Below, in pieces: positions 25,932-34,257 of a stretch of 64,000 bases of DNA (position 1 is its first letter; each line of letters begins with the position of its first letter). Source of the stretch: RGIG3701 sp030530205 (GTDB lineage Bacteria; Planctomycetota; Planctomycetia; Pirellulales; Thermoguttaceae). The notes below the pieces were generated by a model. It was not told the DNA's origin. It saw only the letters and a program-made list of their open reading frames with translations, and did no database searches. The position numbers and the translations under genes are program-made. Location: contig JAUMVK010000012.1 of NCBI GenBank assembly GCA_030530205.1, positions 1-64,000 on the forward strand, in the 5' to 3' direction.

Positions 25932-26768
25932 TTACGCTTCCTCTTTCGCTTCGCCCTTTTCTTTGTCCGTGTAGGTCTGGAACATCGACTGGTCTTCTAC
26001 GTGGCGGTACATGTAATCCGGAACGTGAACCTCGCGGTAAATGCCGGTGACTTTCTTGCAAAATTCGCCCGGAAGGAGAAGCAGACGCAGGAACGTCGTG
26101 ACAAAAATCTGAACGTCCATTTTAAACGACCCGGTTTTGATGTACTCCAGGTCGAGCGTCACCTTGCGGCGGACGCTTTCCAGGTCGGAGTCCGGCGGAA
26201 GGTTGATCTGCGCCAAACCGGTCACTCCCGGCGGGATCAGCGAGCGATTGTCGTAGCCCGGGATCGCCTTGGAAAGGTGGCACGTGAATTCCGGACGTTC
26301 CGGACGCGGGCCGATGAGGAGCATATCACCCTTCAAAACGTTGAAAATCTGCGGAAGCTCATCAAGATGCGAGGCGCGGAGGAGCTTGCCCAGTTTCGTG
26401 ATTCGAGGGTCGTTGACGCTCGTCCAGACCGGACCGGTTTTCTTCTCGGCGTCGGGGATCATCGAACGAAATTTCATCAGGGTGAAAATCTTCCCGTTCT
26501 TCCCCACACGGCGCTGCTTGTACAAAATCGGTCCATCCGAGGTCAGGAAAAGCAAAATCGAGACCGCGAACATGATCGGCAAACCGGGAATCAATAAAAT
26601 CAAAGCCACAAAACGGTCAAACCAGAACCGCCAGACGAAGTATGCTGAAGGCTCGATCACCTCGACTTCCACGGGCATTTCGTCTGTGGAAAGGATCGTT
26701 TCTTCACGAAAATCTTCAGTAATCGAAGAAACGGAACTGGTTTTTATATTTGTCAAAGCTGTGGACAT
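25932..26768 (-). CDS. undecaprenyl-phosphate sugar phosphotransferase (bacterial sugar transferase)
   Basis: 278 residues. A membrane enzyme of the monotopic phosphoglycosyl transferase family that loads the first sugar-1-phosphate onto a polyprenyl carrier for exopolysaccharide or O-antigen synthesis. There is a single hydrophobic segment near 50-80 (FVALILLIPGLPIMFAVSIL), and the multi-span N-terminal domain of WcaJ-type proteins is absent. The core motifs are KQRRVGKNGK, TLMKFRSM, the catalytic Asp-Glu in SHLDELPQIFNVLKG, GPRPERPEF and PPGVTGLAQI. The C-terminus is charged (KEKGEAKEEA). No other polysaccharide genes adjoin it. The upstream gap to 26942 is AT-rich with a TATAAT-like site near 26838. 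Confidence 0.9.
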   Translation of the reverse strand: MSTALTNIKTSSVSSITEDFREETILSTDEMPVEVEVIEPSAYFVWRFWFDRFVALILLIPGLPIMFAVSILLFLTSDGPILYKQRRVGKNGKIFTLMKFRSMIPDAEKKTGPVWTSVNDPRITKLGKLLRASHLDELPQIFNVLKGDMLLIGPRPERPEFTCHLSKAIPGYDNRSLIPPGVTGLAQINLPPDSDLESVRRKVTLDLEYIKTGSFKMDVQIFVTTFLRLLLLPGEFCKKVTGIYREVHVPDYMYRHVEDQSMFQTYTDKEKGEAKEEA

Positions 26769-26942
26769 AATACTATTTTTGACGGAAAAGCAAATTAATC
26801 CCTTTAAAGCAAACGTATGTTTTTATACATTATACGCTGATTTTAAAATAATTCGGCTTAATTTTGCCGAAAAAAGGAAATATTTTATAAAATAGTAAAA
26901 AATTTTTTAAAAAACCAGTTTTTGAGACAGAAAATTCTTTTC

Positions 26943-27383
26943 TCAACCGTTACAGACTTCCCCAATTCCCCTTTTTGTTCGAATATCATCCCCTTCCCGA
27001 GGGCCAAGAACTGCCTCGGCGTACTCTGCGATTTGCTCAGGCGTTTCGAAATAACGGTCGTAAACCCAATGATCCTCATATTCGCATCGGGCCGTCGTGT
27101 ATTCGCGGCAAATGTTCGGGCGGTTTTCATAATCGGTACAGCGATTATTCTCGTCCAGTTTCCGGCATTTCGTCTGAACCAGCAGGAACCAGTGCTCGTC
27201 TTCGGTAAAAAGAGTGGCATATTCGTGCAGGACGAACCAGCGCAGGCGGTCGAAGTCTTCCCAATCGATCGGTTCGTCGATTTCCATTGCGAAGTACCGG
27301 CAGCACTTTCCGGAACAGTACTCGCACAGTGTATCCAGGTCTTTCACGTCCTCACGACGAGGTTTCTTTTTTTGAGCAGCCAT
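26943..27383 (-). CDS. YkgJ-family cysteine-cluster protein
   Basis: 146 residues, cytoplasmic. The cysteine pattern is typical of the YkgJ/UPF0153 family: CEYCSGKCCR near residue 20-30, then TKCRKLD, RCTDYENRPNICREY and RCEYE. Such proteins bind a metal or iron-sulfur centre; the reaction is unknown. The start codon overlaps the stop of the thioesterase gene upstream (TAATG, one shared base), so translation of the two is coupled. The C-terminus (GPREGDDIRTKRG) is charged. Confidence 0.82.
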   Translation of the reverse strand: MAAQKKKPRREDVKDLDTLCEYCSGKCCRYFAMEIDEPIDWEDFDRLRWFVLHEYATLFTEDEHWFLLVQTKCRKLDENNRCTDYENRPNICREYTTARCEYEDHWVYDRYFETPEQIAEYAEAVLGPREGDDIRTKRGIGEVCNG

Positions 27384-27787
27384 TAACGTGCCTCTTTCCC
27401 AAGAATTCCTTCTTCGATTTCATTTGGAATCGGAATGACCGAACCTTCACTATTAATTAATGCCAGCGTAATGTTTGCCTCGGTCAGCAGTTCACCGTTT
27501 CGGCGGATTTCGTAATGGTGAACCATTTTCGCTTTCGAGACTTTTTCCACGTGAACAGAAACCTGCAGCACGTCATCATAAAAGGCCGGTTTGATGTAAT
27601 GACAATCCAGCCGGACCACGACGAAAAAAATACCGCTCTTTTCCAGCGCGTTGAAATCCCCGCCATTTGCCCTGAACAATTCTACACGGGCCATCTCGAA
27701 ATAAACCAGGTACCGGGAATGATGCACGACCCGCATGGGGTCACATTCCGTATAACGAACCCGAACGTCTATCGTAAAATCTTTCAT
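27383..27787 (-). CDS. YbgC-type acyl-CoA thioesterase (4HBT hot-dog fold)
   Basis: 134 residues. The signature is RYTECDPMRVVHHSRYLVYFEMARVE, with the catalytic Asp of the 4-hydroxybenzoyl-CoA thioesterase class (TxCDxMxxVHHxxY). It likely hydrolyses short-chain or aromatic acyl-CoA. It lacks the tol-pal neighbours of E. coli ybgC and sits instead with a YkgJ-type gene, coupled through a TAATG overlap. The 170-bp upstream region is occupied by a heptamer array and a C-family palindrome. Confidence 0.85.
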   Translation of the reverse strand: MKDFTIDVRVRYTECDPMRVVHHSRYLVYFEMARVELFRANGGDFNALEKSGIFFVVVRLDCHYIKPAFYDDVLQVSVHVEKVSKAKMVHHYEIRRNGELLTEANITLALINSEGSVIPIPNEIEEGILGKEAR

Positions 27788-27817
27788 TTTTCCAATTATG
27801 AACGAGGAACCTGAAAT

Positions 27818-27972
27818 GAGTTAGGAGTGAGGAGTGAGGAGTGAGGAGTTGCGCTGGCGCGTAATGTTGGTTTCAGAAAGATTTCAACCTTGAAAAGACG
27901 CGTAATTCCGGCCTTCGGCCTCCATTACCGCCTTCCATTTTCACTCCTCACTCCTCACTCCTAACTCCTGAC
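27818..27972. repeat. heptamer array pair enclosing a C-family palindrome
   Basis: Left arm 27818-27850: four to five copies of GGAGTGA/GGAGTTA. Right arm 27942-27972: the complementary units (CTCACTCCTCACTCCTAACT). Between them, 27896-27934 is a C-family unit (CGCGTAATTCCGGCC and GGCCTCCATTACCGCC). The right arm contains the stop codon and last codons of the gene at 27961-28635. Confidence 0.85.
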
Positions 27973-28635
27973 TAAGTGAAGCGTGTACCACATGGAAGGG
28001 TCTTCCATGAACGGGAACGGGGAACCGACCGTGAGAGTTTTCACGGGAAAATCCCGGTCGAACAGCGCCCAGTTGATTCCCAAGTCCTGAAAATCCCCGG
28101 GGTCGAAACCGGTCAAAGCCGCCGTTGAGAGGTAAACGAAAAGCGAGTAGCAATTTCTCTGAACGGACGATTTCGCCTGAATGGAACCATTTGGTATTTC
28201 GTTGGGAAGCTGTTTCGCGCGGTTGATCGGAAGCGCAAAAACCGACGGTTCCGCACCGTCTGGCCCTTCACCGCACGGAAGGCAAATCAATCGGTGACAG
28301 TAGCGCGTGGCACGGTGAACATCGTGAACATTTCGGGTATCGAGCCACAGCTCCACACGATCGCTTTCATCGGGGCGGTTGAGATTACACCAGATTTCTT
28401 TGCTTTTCCCCGAAACAAAAAACTGAAACGCCACGCCGTTCTCGTTCCAGGCGCCGCGGACCCGGAAGGTCTTGGCGGTGTTGGCCAAATCACCGTCAGA
28501 AATTTCAAGAGAATCAAAATCAGGAAACTCGTAATCTGCAGGAAGTTCATTGAGATTCTCAAGATTATCCTTGTATTTACAGGCAATTTCCATACGAAAA
28601 AGAAATCTGCCGGGAATGGGGAATTTTTGCATCAT
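27961..28635 (-). CDS. CBM9-like (DOMON-type) carbohydrate-binding protein, hypothetical
   Basis: About 224 residues from the ATG at 28635. An in-frame TTG at 28677 lies at the predicted transcription start and is less likely. The body resembles family 9 carbohydrate-binding modules as found alone in PVC bacteria: FRVRGAWNENGVAFQFFVSGKS, then DRVELWLDTRNVHDVHRATR and YCHRLICLP, ending in a beta-rich half. There is no signal peptide, so the site of action is unclear. The last codons and stop (Val-Arg-Ser-TAG) lie inside a heptamer repeat arm. A promoter with an overlapping dyad precedes it. The family call is by pattern only. Confidence 0.6.
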   Translation of the reverse strand: MMQKFPIPGRFLFRMEIACKYKDNLENLNELPADYEFPDFDSLEISDGDLANTAKTFRVRGAWNENGVAFQFFVSGKSKEIWCNLNRPDESDRVELWLDTRNVHDVHRATRYCHRLICLPCGEGPDGAEPSVFALPINRAKQLPNEIPNGSIQAKSSVQRNCYSLFVYLSTAALTGFDPGDFQDLGINWALFDRDFPVKTLTVGSPFPFMEDPSMWYTLHLVRS

Positions 28636-28684
28636 GAAACCAAAAGGGGAAAAACAATGCTTCGGGAATACTTTCAATCCCTGA

Positions 28685-28713
28685 ATTATACCTCAAATGT
28701 TGCGTTTCGTCAA
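28685..28713 (-). promoter_or_regulatory. promoter of the CBM9-like gene with overlapping dyad
   Basis: On the minus strand: TTGACG (28713-28708), a 17-bp spacer and TATAAT (28690-28685). The start near 28678 gives a leader of about 43 nt to the ATG at 28635. The dyad TGTTGCGTTTCGTCAACA (28698-28715) covers the -35 box and half the spacer, a natural place for a repressor. Confidence 0.65.
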
Positions 28714-28789
28714 CAGGGAAAATAAAAAACATTCTGTTTGTAGGGATTGTACCGATTGTACAGGCGAATTTTACCTCTAAAAATGAAAA

Positions 28790-28807
28790 TGTTGCTTTTT
28801 GTCAACA
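28790..28807. promoter_or_regulatory. second copy of the 18-bp dyad
   Basis: TGTTGCTTTTTGTCAACA matches the dyad at 28698-28715 at 16 of 18 positions, 92 bp away. A looser relative lies at 28828-28851 (AAATGTTTATAAAAATCAAC). They sit in the AT-rich 540-bp gap between the divergent CBM9-like and pilin-like genes. The rest of that gap (28810-29172) shows no gene. Confidence 0.5.
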
Positions 28808-29172
28808 TTAACTCCATCAAAGCCTTCAAATGTTTATAAAAATCAACATTTTCCTCTTGGGCATCGTTTCGGAATCGTGTCATTTTTTTGATTTTTAGCT
28901 GGGAAAGATGTAAAAAAGATAAAATTTAACGAATTTAACGAAAATGCGATAAAGAACAAAAGAGCTAAAAATAAGCAGAATGCAAAATCTCTTGTTTTTT
29001 CTTCCATCAAGAGAAGAATTTTTGGAGCAACCCGTCCAATTGACACAATTCGTGCAACACCATTAAAACGTTCAACCATTTCAACTCTGTGAGAGCGAAA
29101 AAACCGCAGATTGAAACCAAATATAAAATCAATAACCTGGCAAGAAACCAACATTTTGGAAAGGATTGCAAA

Positions 29173-29595
29173 ATGACACAGAGCATGTACAGCAGGATTT
29201 GGCGCGAGGAAAATGGCGTCTTGACGTTTGAATGGATTCTTCTCATTACCGTCCTCGTAATTGGAATCGTCGGTGGGATTAGCGCGGTTCGTGACGCCCT
29301 TATTGATGAATTGGGCGATGTTTCGGAAGGTGTGGTTTCCCTGGATCAATCTTACTGGGTCAACGTTCCCCTTCAGGCTTCCATTTACGACTCGATTACG
29401 TTTCCCGTTGAGGATTACATCAGTGGTTCTGCAAACGCTTACGTCGTGGGAGGCGTCTGGGTTTACACTCCTTCGCACTTCCAGGATGTCGCCGGCGAAG
29501 TTACGCGCAGCCGTCCGGACGAAAATGGGGAAACGGATACGGGCCATCGTCTGACTCAGGAGGTACACAAACAATCCTCTGTTGATGGTGAATAA
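29173..29595 (+). CDS. pilin-like (Flp/type IVb-like) single-pass protein
   Basis: 140 residues. The ATG at 29173 is chosen because AAAGGA lies 7 nt upstream and because it places the hydrophobic helix near the N-terminus. Residues 13-45 read ENGVLTFEWILLITVLVIGIV, a short basic leader followed by Glu-x-x-x-x-Glu-hydrophobic, like Flp-type prepilins. The C-terminal ~90 residues are hydrophilic and beta-rich (YWVNVPLQASIYDSI, YVVGGVWVYTP). It could be a minor pseudopilin or a single-pass envelope protein. No tad or pil assembly genes are nearby. A strong terminator follows. Confidence 0.6.
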   Translation: MTQSMYSRIWREENGVLTFEWILLITVLVIGIVGGISAVRDALIDELGDVSEGVVSLDQSYWVNVPLQASIYDSITFPVEDYISGSANAYVVGGVWVYTPSHFQDVAGEVTRSRPDENGETDTGHRLTQEVHKQSSVDGE

Positions 29596-29602
29596 GGATT
29601 TT

Positions 29603-29638
29603 GGGGGCGGCGCGGAAAACGTCGTCCCCCCCTTTTTT
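29603..29638 (+). terminator. terminator after the pilin-like gene
   Basis: GGGGGCGGCGCGG pairs with CGTCGTCCCCC around a short A-rich loop, followed by CTTTTTT. The stem resembles the D-family repeat unit, so it may be a repeat used as a terminator. Confidence 0.85.
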
Positions 29639-29682
29639 CGTCAGGATTTCTTCTTTTTTTCTTTCAAACCTCTTTTAGTCTC

Positions 29683-29710
29683 TTGCTTTTTTCTGGAATT
29701 TGTGTAAAAT
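29683..29710 (+). promoter_or_regulatory. probable glgP promoter
   Basis: TTGCTT (29683-29688), a 16-bp spacer and TAAAAT (29705-29710), leaving a leader of about 58 nt to the ATG at 29775. Confidence 0.55.
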
Positions 29711-29774
29711 AAAGCAAAATTGGATTATTCCTTATAATTATTTGCTGGACTTATCTTGAATTCAGGAGAAATAC

Positions 29775-31913
29775 ATGAGCACATTGGCTTCCAGTCAAAA
29801 ATCCCTTTACGACAAGTGCTGGGAAATCGCCCAGAATCTTTGGTGGTGCTGGCATCATGATGTCGTGGCGATGTTCCGTGATTTGGCCCCAGAACGCTGG
29901 CGGGAGCTGGCACACAATCCCATCGCGCTTCTGCGGGAATTTACACCCGAAACTCTCGAACAGCGCGCGAACGAAATGGTGATGGAAAGCCGAATCAATT
30001 ATGCTTATCGCCGTCTGAATCAGTATGTATCGACACGTCCCCAATGGGCCGCGGAAAATGTCGGTGTACTGGGTTCCAAACCGGTAGCGTATTTCTCCCT
30101 GGAATTTGGTATTCATGAGTCGGTTCCGATTTATTCCGGTGGTCTGGGTATTCTGGCTGGCGACCACATAAAAAGCGCCAGCGGTTTAGGTGTTCCGCTT
30201 GTCGCAGTCGGTCTTTTTTACGATCAGGGTTACTTCAAGCAGCACCTCAATGCCGAAGGCTGGCAGGAAGAAGAATATTTGCGCACAAACATCGAAAACC
30301 TTCCCATGAAGCAGGTTTTCAAAGATGGCGAGCCGCTCATCGTGAAGATCGAAACGACTCAAGAGCCGATTTATGCCCGGGTCTGGCAGATGGAGGTTGG
30401 CCGTGTAACACTCTACCTTCTCGACTGCGATCTTCCGGAAAACAACGAGTCGGACCGTGGATTGACCTCGCGTCTGTACGGCGGTGACAACCGGATGCGT
30501 ATCCGTCAGGAAATGGTCGTCGGGATCGGCGGCGTTCGTGCCCTGCACGCTCTGGGGATCCACCCCGGCGTTTTTCATCTGAATGAGGGCCACTGCGCGT
30601 TCGCCACGCTCGAAGCAGTGCGTTACAGTATGGAAGAAGACGGTATCACGTTCGACGAAGCGGTCCGCCGGATCGCGCAGGCCACGTGCTTCACGACTCA
30701 CACGCCGGTCCCCGCAGGACACGACCGATTCTCTCCAGAACTTGTAGGAGAGCATTTGGGACCTCTTCAGAACCAGCTGGGCATCGACTTCCACCAACTG
30801 ATGGCCATGGGACGTGTGAACGTTTACGACCAGAATGAATCGTTCTGTATGACGGTCCTTGGTTTGAAACTTTCCCGTCACGCCAACGCTGTGAGCTGCC
30901 TGCACGGGATCGTTTCGCGCCGTATGTGGTCCAGCCTCTGGCCCGCCCGGCCGGAAAATGAGATCCCGATCGGCCATATCACGAACGGTGTGCACGTACA
31001 AAGCTGGATGGCGTGGCAGATGGAAAAACTCCTCGACCGGTACTTCGACCCGAACTGGATGGACTCGAGCTGGACCGCGGAACCGTGGAAAGACATTCAG
31101 AAGATCGATCCGGCCGAGCTTTGGGAAACGCACGTTTCGCTGAAGTCGCTGATGATGGAATTCGTGAGCCGCCGCGTGACCCGTCAGGCCGCACGCCGCG
31201 GGGAAACGGAAAGTGTTCAGATGGATCCGAATGCGCTGACGATCGGTTTCGCCCGTCGTTTTGCGACCTACAAGCGCGCGACACTTCTGCTGCGTGATTG
31301 GGAACGGCTTCTTAAACTGATCGACGATCCAGAACGCCCGATCCAGTTTGTTTTCGCTGGAAAAGCCCACCCCGCAGACAAACCGGGCAAAGAGTTCATC
31401 CAGCGCATCGCGAACTTGCGCAAAGACCCGCATTTCAAGAATAAATTCGTCTTTGTAGAAGACTACGACATTAACGTAGCCCGCCATCTGATTCAGGGCG
31501 TGGACGTTTGGCTCAACAACCCGCGCCGGCCACTGGAAGCCTCGGGAACCTCCGGCCAGAAGGCTCTTCTGAATGGCGTTTTGAATTGCTCAGTTCTGGA
31601 CGGCTGGTGGGCGGAAGCCTACGATGGAACCAACGGTTTTGCGATTGGAACAGGCACCTCCCACTCGAACGATGAGATCATGGACGACCGGGACGCAAAA
31701 TCATTAATGAGCGTTCTGGAAAACGAAGTGATCCCGCTTTACTACAATCGCGATGCGAACGGACTGCCGAACCTCTGGATCGAGCGGATGATGAACTCGC
31801 TGAGCACGATGGCGTGGCGCTTCAGCGCGCAGCGCATGGTCGCGGATTACGTCCGGTGCTCGTACCTGCCGGCCTCCGGTGGAGTCACGTGCGACATGAA
31901 CTTCCGCCAGTAA
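29775..31913 (+). CDS. glgP: alpha-glucan (glycogen/maltodextrin) phosphorylase, GT35
   Basis: 712 residues. Phosphorolytic removal of glucose-1-phosphate from alpha-1,4-glucans with pyridoxal phosphate. The N-terminus belongs to the DUF3417 group of short phosphorylases (YDKCWEIAQNLWWCWHHD). The core follows with VAYFSLEFGIHESVPIYSGG, GVFHLNEGHCAF and FTTHTPVPAGHDRF. The PLP-lysine motif appears as EASGTSGQKALLNGVLN. The usual Met before Lys is Gln here, but the Lys is kept. CAGGAG precedes the ATG. Length is typical of this subgroup, shorter than the ~800-residue E. coli MalP. It is monocistronic; the downstream gap is a C-family inverted pair. Confidence 0.93.
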   Translation: MSTLASSQKSLYDKCWEIAQNLWWCWHHDVVAMFRDLAPERWRELAHNPIALLREFTPETLEQRANEMVMESRINYAYRRLNQYVSTRPQWAAENVGVLGSKPVAYFSLEFGIHESVPIYSGGLGILAGDHIKSASGLGVPLVAVGLFYDQGYFKQHLNAEGWQEEEYLRTNIENLPMKQVFKDGEPLIVKIETTQEPIYARVWQMEVGRVTLYLLDCDLPENNESDRGLTSRLYGGDNRMRIRQEMVVGIGGVRALHALGIHPGVFHLNEGHCAFATLEAVRYSMEEDGITFDEAVRRIAQATCFTTHTPVPAGHDRFSPELVGEHLGPLQNQLGIDFHQLMAMGRVNVYDQNESFCMTVLGLKLSRHANAVSCLHGIVSRRMWSSLWPARPENEIPIGHITNGVHVQSWMAWQMEKLLDRYFDPNWMDSSWTAEPWKDIQKIDPAELWETHVSLKSLMMEFVSRRVTRQAARRGETESVQMDPNALTIGFARRFATYKRATLLLRDWERLLKLIDDPERPIQFVFAGKAHPADKPGKEFIQRIANLRKDPHFKNKFVFVEDYDINVARHLIQGVDVWLNNPRRPLEASGTSGQKALLNGVLNCSVLDGWWAEAYDGTNGFAIGTGTSHSNDEIMDDRDAKSLMSVLENEVIPLYYNRDANGLPNLWIERMMNSLSTMAWRFSAQRMVADYVRCSYLPASGGVTCDMNFRQ

Positions 31914-31920
31914 ACGAGAG

Positions 31921-32013
31921 GCGGTAATGGAGCGCGGAGCGCGGAATTACGCGTTTTTCGTCCGTGACGAGTTTAACCAACGCGTAATTCCGGCCTTCGG
32001 CCTCCATTACCGC
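31921..32013. repeat. C-family inverted pair between glgP and the OppD-type gene
   Basis: The left unit GCGGTAATGGAGCGC...GAATTACGCG (31921-31953) and the right unit CGCGTAATTCCGG...CATTACCGC (31981-32013) are inverse copies around 27 bp. They lie 7 bp after the glgP stop and 8 bp from the stop of the convergent gene, so they could terminate both. Confidence 0.8.
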
Positions 32014-32021
32014 CTTTCAAA

Positions 32022-33032
32022 TCATTTTTTCGCGAAGTGGCAGCGGACCTCATGCCCCGGCGCGATTTCCACAAGCACCGGTTCCTTTTCACGGCAGAGA
32101 GCCTGGCATTTCGGACAGCGTGGATGAAACTTGCACCCGGCCGGGAAGTTCAATGGGCTGGGGACCATTCCCGGAATCGAGTAAAGCGCCTTTTTCCCCG
32201 TGCTTCCCGCCTCGTTTCCAAGTTCAGGACGCGACTCGAGCAGACCTAGCGTGTACGGATGCGACGGGTTCGTAAAAATCGTTTTCACGTCGGTTTTTTC
32301 GACCACCTTTGAGGCGTACATCACGACCACTTCATCCGCCATTTCCGCGATGACTCCCAAGTCGTGCGTGATCATCATGATGGACATTCCGTAAGACTGC
32401 TTCAGTTCATTGAGCAGTTCGAGAATCTGCGCCTGGATCGTTACGTCAAGCGCGGTAGTTGGTTCATCCGCGATGAGAAGTTCGGGGCTGCACGAAAGTG
32501 CCATCGCGATCATGGCCCGCTGACGCATCCCGCCGGAGAAATTGTGGGGAAAATCCTTCGCACGCAGTTCCGGCTCTGGAATCCGTACCTTTTTAAGCAT
32601 TTCAATCGCCCGGGCGAGCGCGTCCTTTTTCGTAATTCCCGGCGTATGAAGCCGTACCGCTTCAGCGATTTGCTTCCCGATCCTGAAAACCGGGTTGAGG
32701 GACGACATCGGCTCCTGGAAAATCATCGCGAGATGGCCGCCGCGGTACTTTCGCATTTCAGCTTCCGGAAGTGTGAGAAGATTCACCGGCTCCTTCGCTT
32801 TCCGGTCGTGAAAGAGAATTTCACCTCCCACGACTTTCCCCGGTGGCAGAATCAAGCCCATAGCGGACATGGCAGTGACGGATTTCCCGCAGCCGCTTTC
32901 GCCGACCACCCCGACTGTCTTCCCGCGAGGAATCGTGAAGGAAACATCATCGACGGCTTGGGCGACTCCTTCCTCGGTAAAAAAGGACGTTTTCAGGTGA
33001 CGGATCTCCAGTAATGGTTCTGGTTCATTCAT
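32022..33032 (-). CDS. oligopeptide/dipeptide ABC transporter ATP-binding protein (OppD/DppD type)
   Basis: 336 residues from the ATG at 33032. The longer in-frame start at 33188 runs through hairpin repeats and encodes a basic, unrelated tail. Motifs in order: Walker A GESGCGKSV, Q-loop MIFQEPMSSLNPVF, signature NFSGGMRQRAMIAMAL, Walker B LLIADEPTTALD, H-loop MMITHDLGVIAE. The OppD-family C-terminal domain has the cysteine cluster CKFHPRCPKCQALC, typical of the oligopeptide group. It would energise peptide uptake with membrane partners that are not in this window. The long leader carries two D-family hairpins. Confidence 0.9.
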   Translation of the reverse strand: MNEPEPLLEIRHLKTSFFTEEGVAQAVDDVSFTIPRGKTVGVVGESGCGKSVTAMSAMGLILPPGKVVGGEILFHDRKAKEPVNLLTLPEAEMRKYRGGHLAMIFQEPMSSLNPVFRIGKQIAEAVRLHTPGITKKDALARAIEMLKKVRIPEPELRAKDFPHNFSGGMRQRAMIAMALSCSPELLIADEPTTALDVTIQAQILELLNELKQSYGMSIMMITHDLGVIAEMADEVVVMYASKVVEKTDVKTIFTNPSHPYTLGLLESRPELGNEAGSTGKKALYSIPGMVPSPLNFPAGCKFHPRCPKCQALCREKEPVLVEIAPGHEVRCHFAKK

Positions 33033-33098
33033 GGCGTGTTCATGGGTGAAAAAACGAAAAAGCCTCCTCCTACTCACTGAGGCGGCGTGTACTCTTTC

Positions 33099-33166
33099 CG
33101 GGGACGACGATTCCAGCATCGTTAAAAAACGTTTGCTTGTACGGGGACGATACTTCCAGCGTCGTT
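33099..33166. repeat. two D-family hairpins in the leader of the OppD-type gene
   Basis: GGGGACGACGATTCCAGCAT (33100-33123) and ACGGGGACGATACTTCCAGC (33141-33166) lie in tandem, same orientation, between the predicted promoter and the start codon. Confidence 0.75.
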
Positions 33167-33202
33167 CAGCAAAAGTCCCTGGTTTCACAAGGCAACGTAA
33201 TT

Positions 33203-33231
33203 AGTATAACATAAAACCCGCTTCCCGTCAA
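33203..33231 (-). promoter_or_regulatory. probable promoter of the OppD-type gene
   Basis: On the minus strand: TTGACG (33231-33226), a 17-bp spacer and TATACT (33208-33203). The transcript would start near 33196 and carry a leader of about 160 nt through the two D-family hairpins. Confidence 0.6.
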
Positions 33232-33259
33232 GGAGAGAAAATTAATAAAAGGAAAAATC

Positions 33260-34246
33260 ATGAAACGTTTCACTTTCATTTTCGGTTTGGCTCTGACTTT
33301 TGCCCTCCTTTCCCTCTCGGCCAACGCCCAGTTTAAGAAGGATGTTGATGAAAACGGGAATGAACTCCCCAAAGGCGGCTGCGAATTGGGAGAAAATAAA
33401 ACCCAGTACTGGGAAGCGGGGATACTCGTGAAAGCGGGCGACGCCCCTCTGAAAAACGCCGTCGGAATGGTCCCGATCCCGGTGAACTGGCCCGAACAGA
33501 AGGTCAAAATCGCTGAAGAACGCCATTCCCCTTACGCGAAAGTCAACATTAAGAAGCAAAAAGGCGGCTCTGCCCTCATGATCGTCACGATCCCAAACCT
33601 TCCTGCGGGGGAGGAAGCGGAAGTTGTCACGCGTTTCGAGTGCGAGTCTTTCACCCAGCTCAAGCCTGAAAACACGTCAAAATTTCAAAAACTCACCGAC
33701 AAAAAGGAATTGAAAAAGTTCCTGCTCTACCTGGGTCCCTCCCCGAAAATCGAGGTGAAGGATAAGGAGATCCAAAAACTCGCCAAAAAAATCGGCAAAG
33801 ACGCTAAAAATGCCTGGGAAGAAATTGAGGAAGTTTACGACTGGGTCCAGGCAAACATCCGGTACGAAAACGGAAAACTCAAAGGCGCCGTGGCCGCTCT
33901 GAAAGACGGAACGGGTGACTGCGAGGAACTTTCGTCCCTTTTCATCGCGATTTGCCGTGCGAAAGGAATTCCTGCGCGAATCGTCTGGGTCCCTGAACAC
34001 TGTTACGCGGAATTTTACCTCACGGACGAAGATGGGCAGGGTTTCTGGTTCCCCTGTCAGCCTGCCGGGGACAAAGCATTTGGTGAAATGCCTTTCCAGT
34101 ACATCATCCTTCAGAAAGGCGATAATTTTGTGACCGCTGACGGTGAAAAAGTGCGTTACCTGCCCGTCAAATTTACCTGCAAAGTCGTTGGAAAGGGTGG
34201 AAGCGGTCCTTCCTTCCGTGAAATTATGAAAGTCGTTCAGCCATAA
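33260..34246 (+). CDS. exported transglutaminase-like protein
   Basis: 328 residues with a signal peptide to about residue 24 (FTFIFGLALTFALLSLSANA). The transglutaminase-like core is in the C-terminal half. The catalytic Cys221 is in DGTGDCEELSSLF, followed by AKGIPARIVW and His247 in VPEHCYAEFYL. The third residue is probably the Asp in TDEDGQGFWF. Bacterial members are mostly peptidases or amidases rather than cross-linkers. AAAGGA lies before the ATG. Only 11 bp separate it from the ppx-like gene, so the three genes to 38073 may form an operon, though the functional link is not obvious. Confidence 0.85.
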   Translation: MKRFTFIFGLALTFALLSLSANAQFKKDVDENGNELPKGGCELGENKTQYWEAGILVKAGDAPLKNAVGMVPIPVNWPEQKVKIAEERHSPYAKVNIKKQKGGSALMIVTIPNLPAGEEAEVVTRFECESFTQLKPENTSKFQKLTDKKELKKFLLYLGPSPKIEVKDKEIQKLAKKIGKDAKNAWEEIEEVYDWVQANIRYENGKLKGAVAALKDGTGDCEELSSLFIAICRAKGIPARIVWVPEHCYAEFYLTDEDGQGFWFPCQPAGDKAFGEMPFQYIILQKGDNFVTADGEKVRYLPVKFTCKVVGKGGSGPSFREIMKVVQP

Positions 34247-34257
34247 GGTGAAGAATC

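Noticed and set aside
25810..26061. 83-codon open frame at the 3' end of the sugar transferase gene
   Set aside because: Overlaps the sugar transferase in another frame and ends in low-complexity Phe/Pro sequence.
27818..27972. CRISPR array
   Set aside because: Repeat units are 7 bp without unique spacers of constant length, and no cas genes are nearby.
28843..29574. 243-codon open frame on the minus strand over the pilin-like gene
   Set aside because: The opposite strand has a good ribosome binding site, a pilin-like helix and a terminator; this frame has no start signal or domain.
33033..33188. 52-codon N-terminal extension of the OppD-type ATPase
   Set aside because: It crosses two D-family hairpins and encodes a basic sequence unlike any ABC ATPase; the start at 33032 fits the family.
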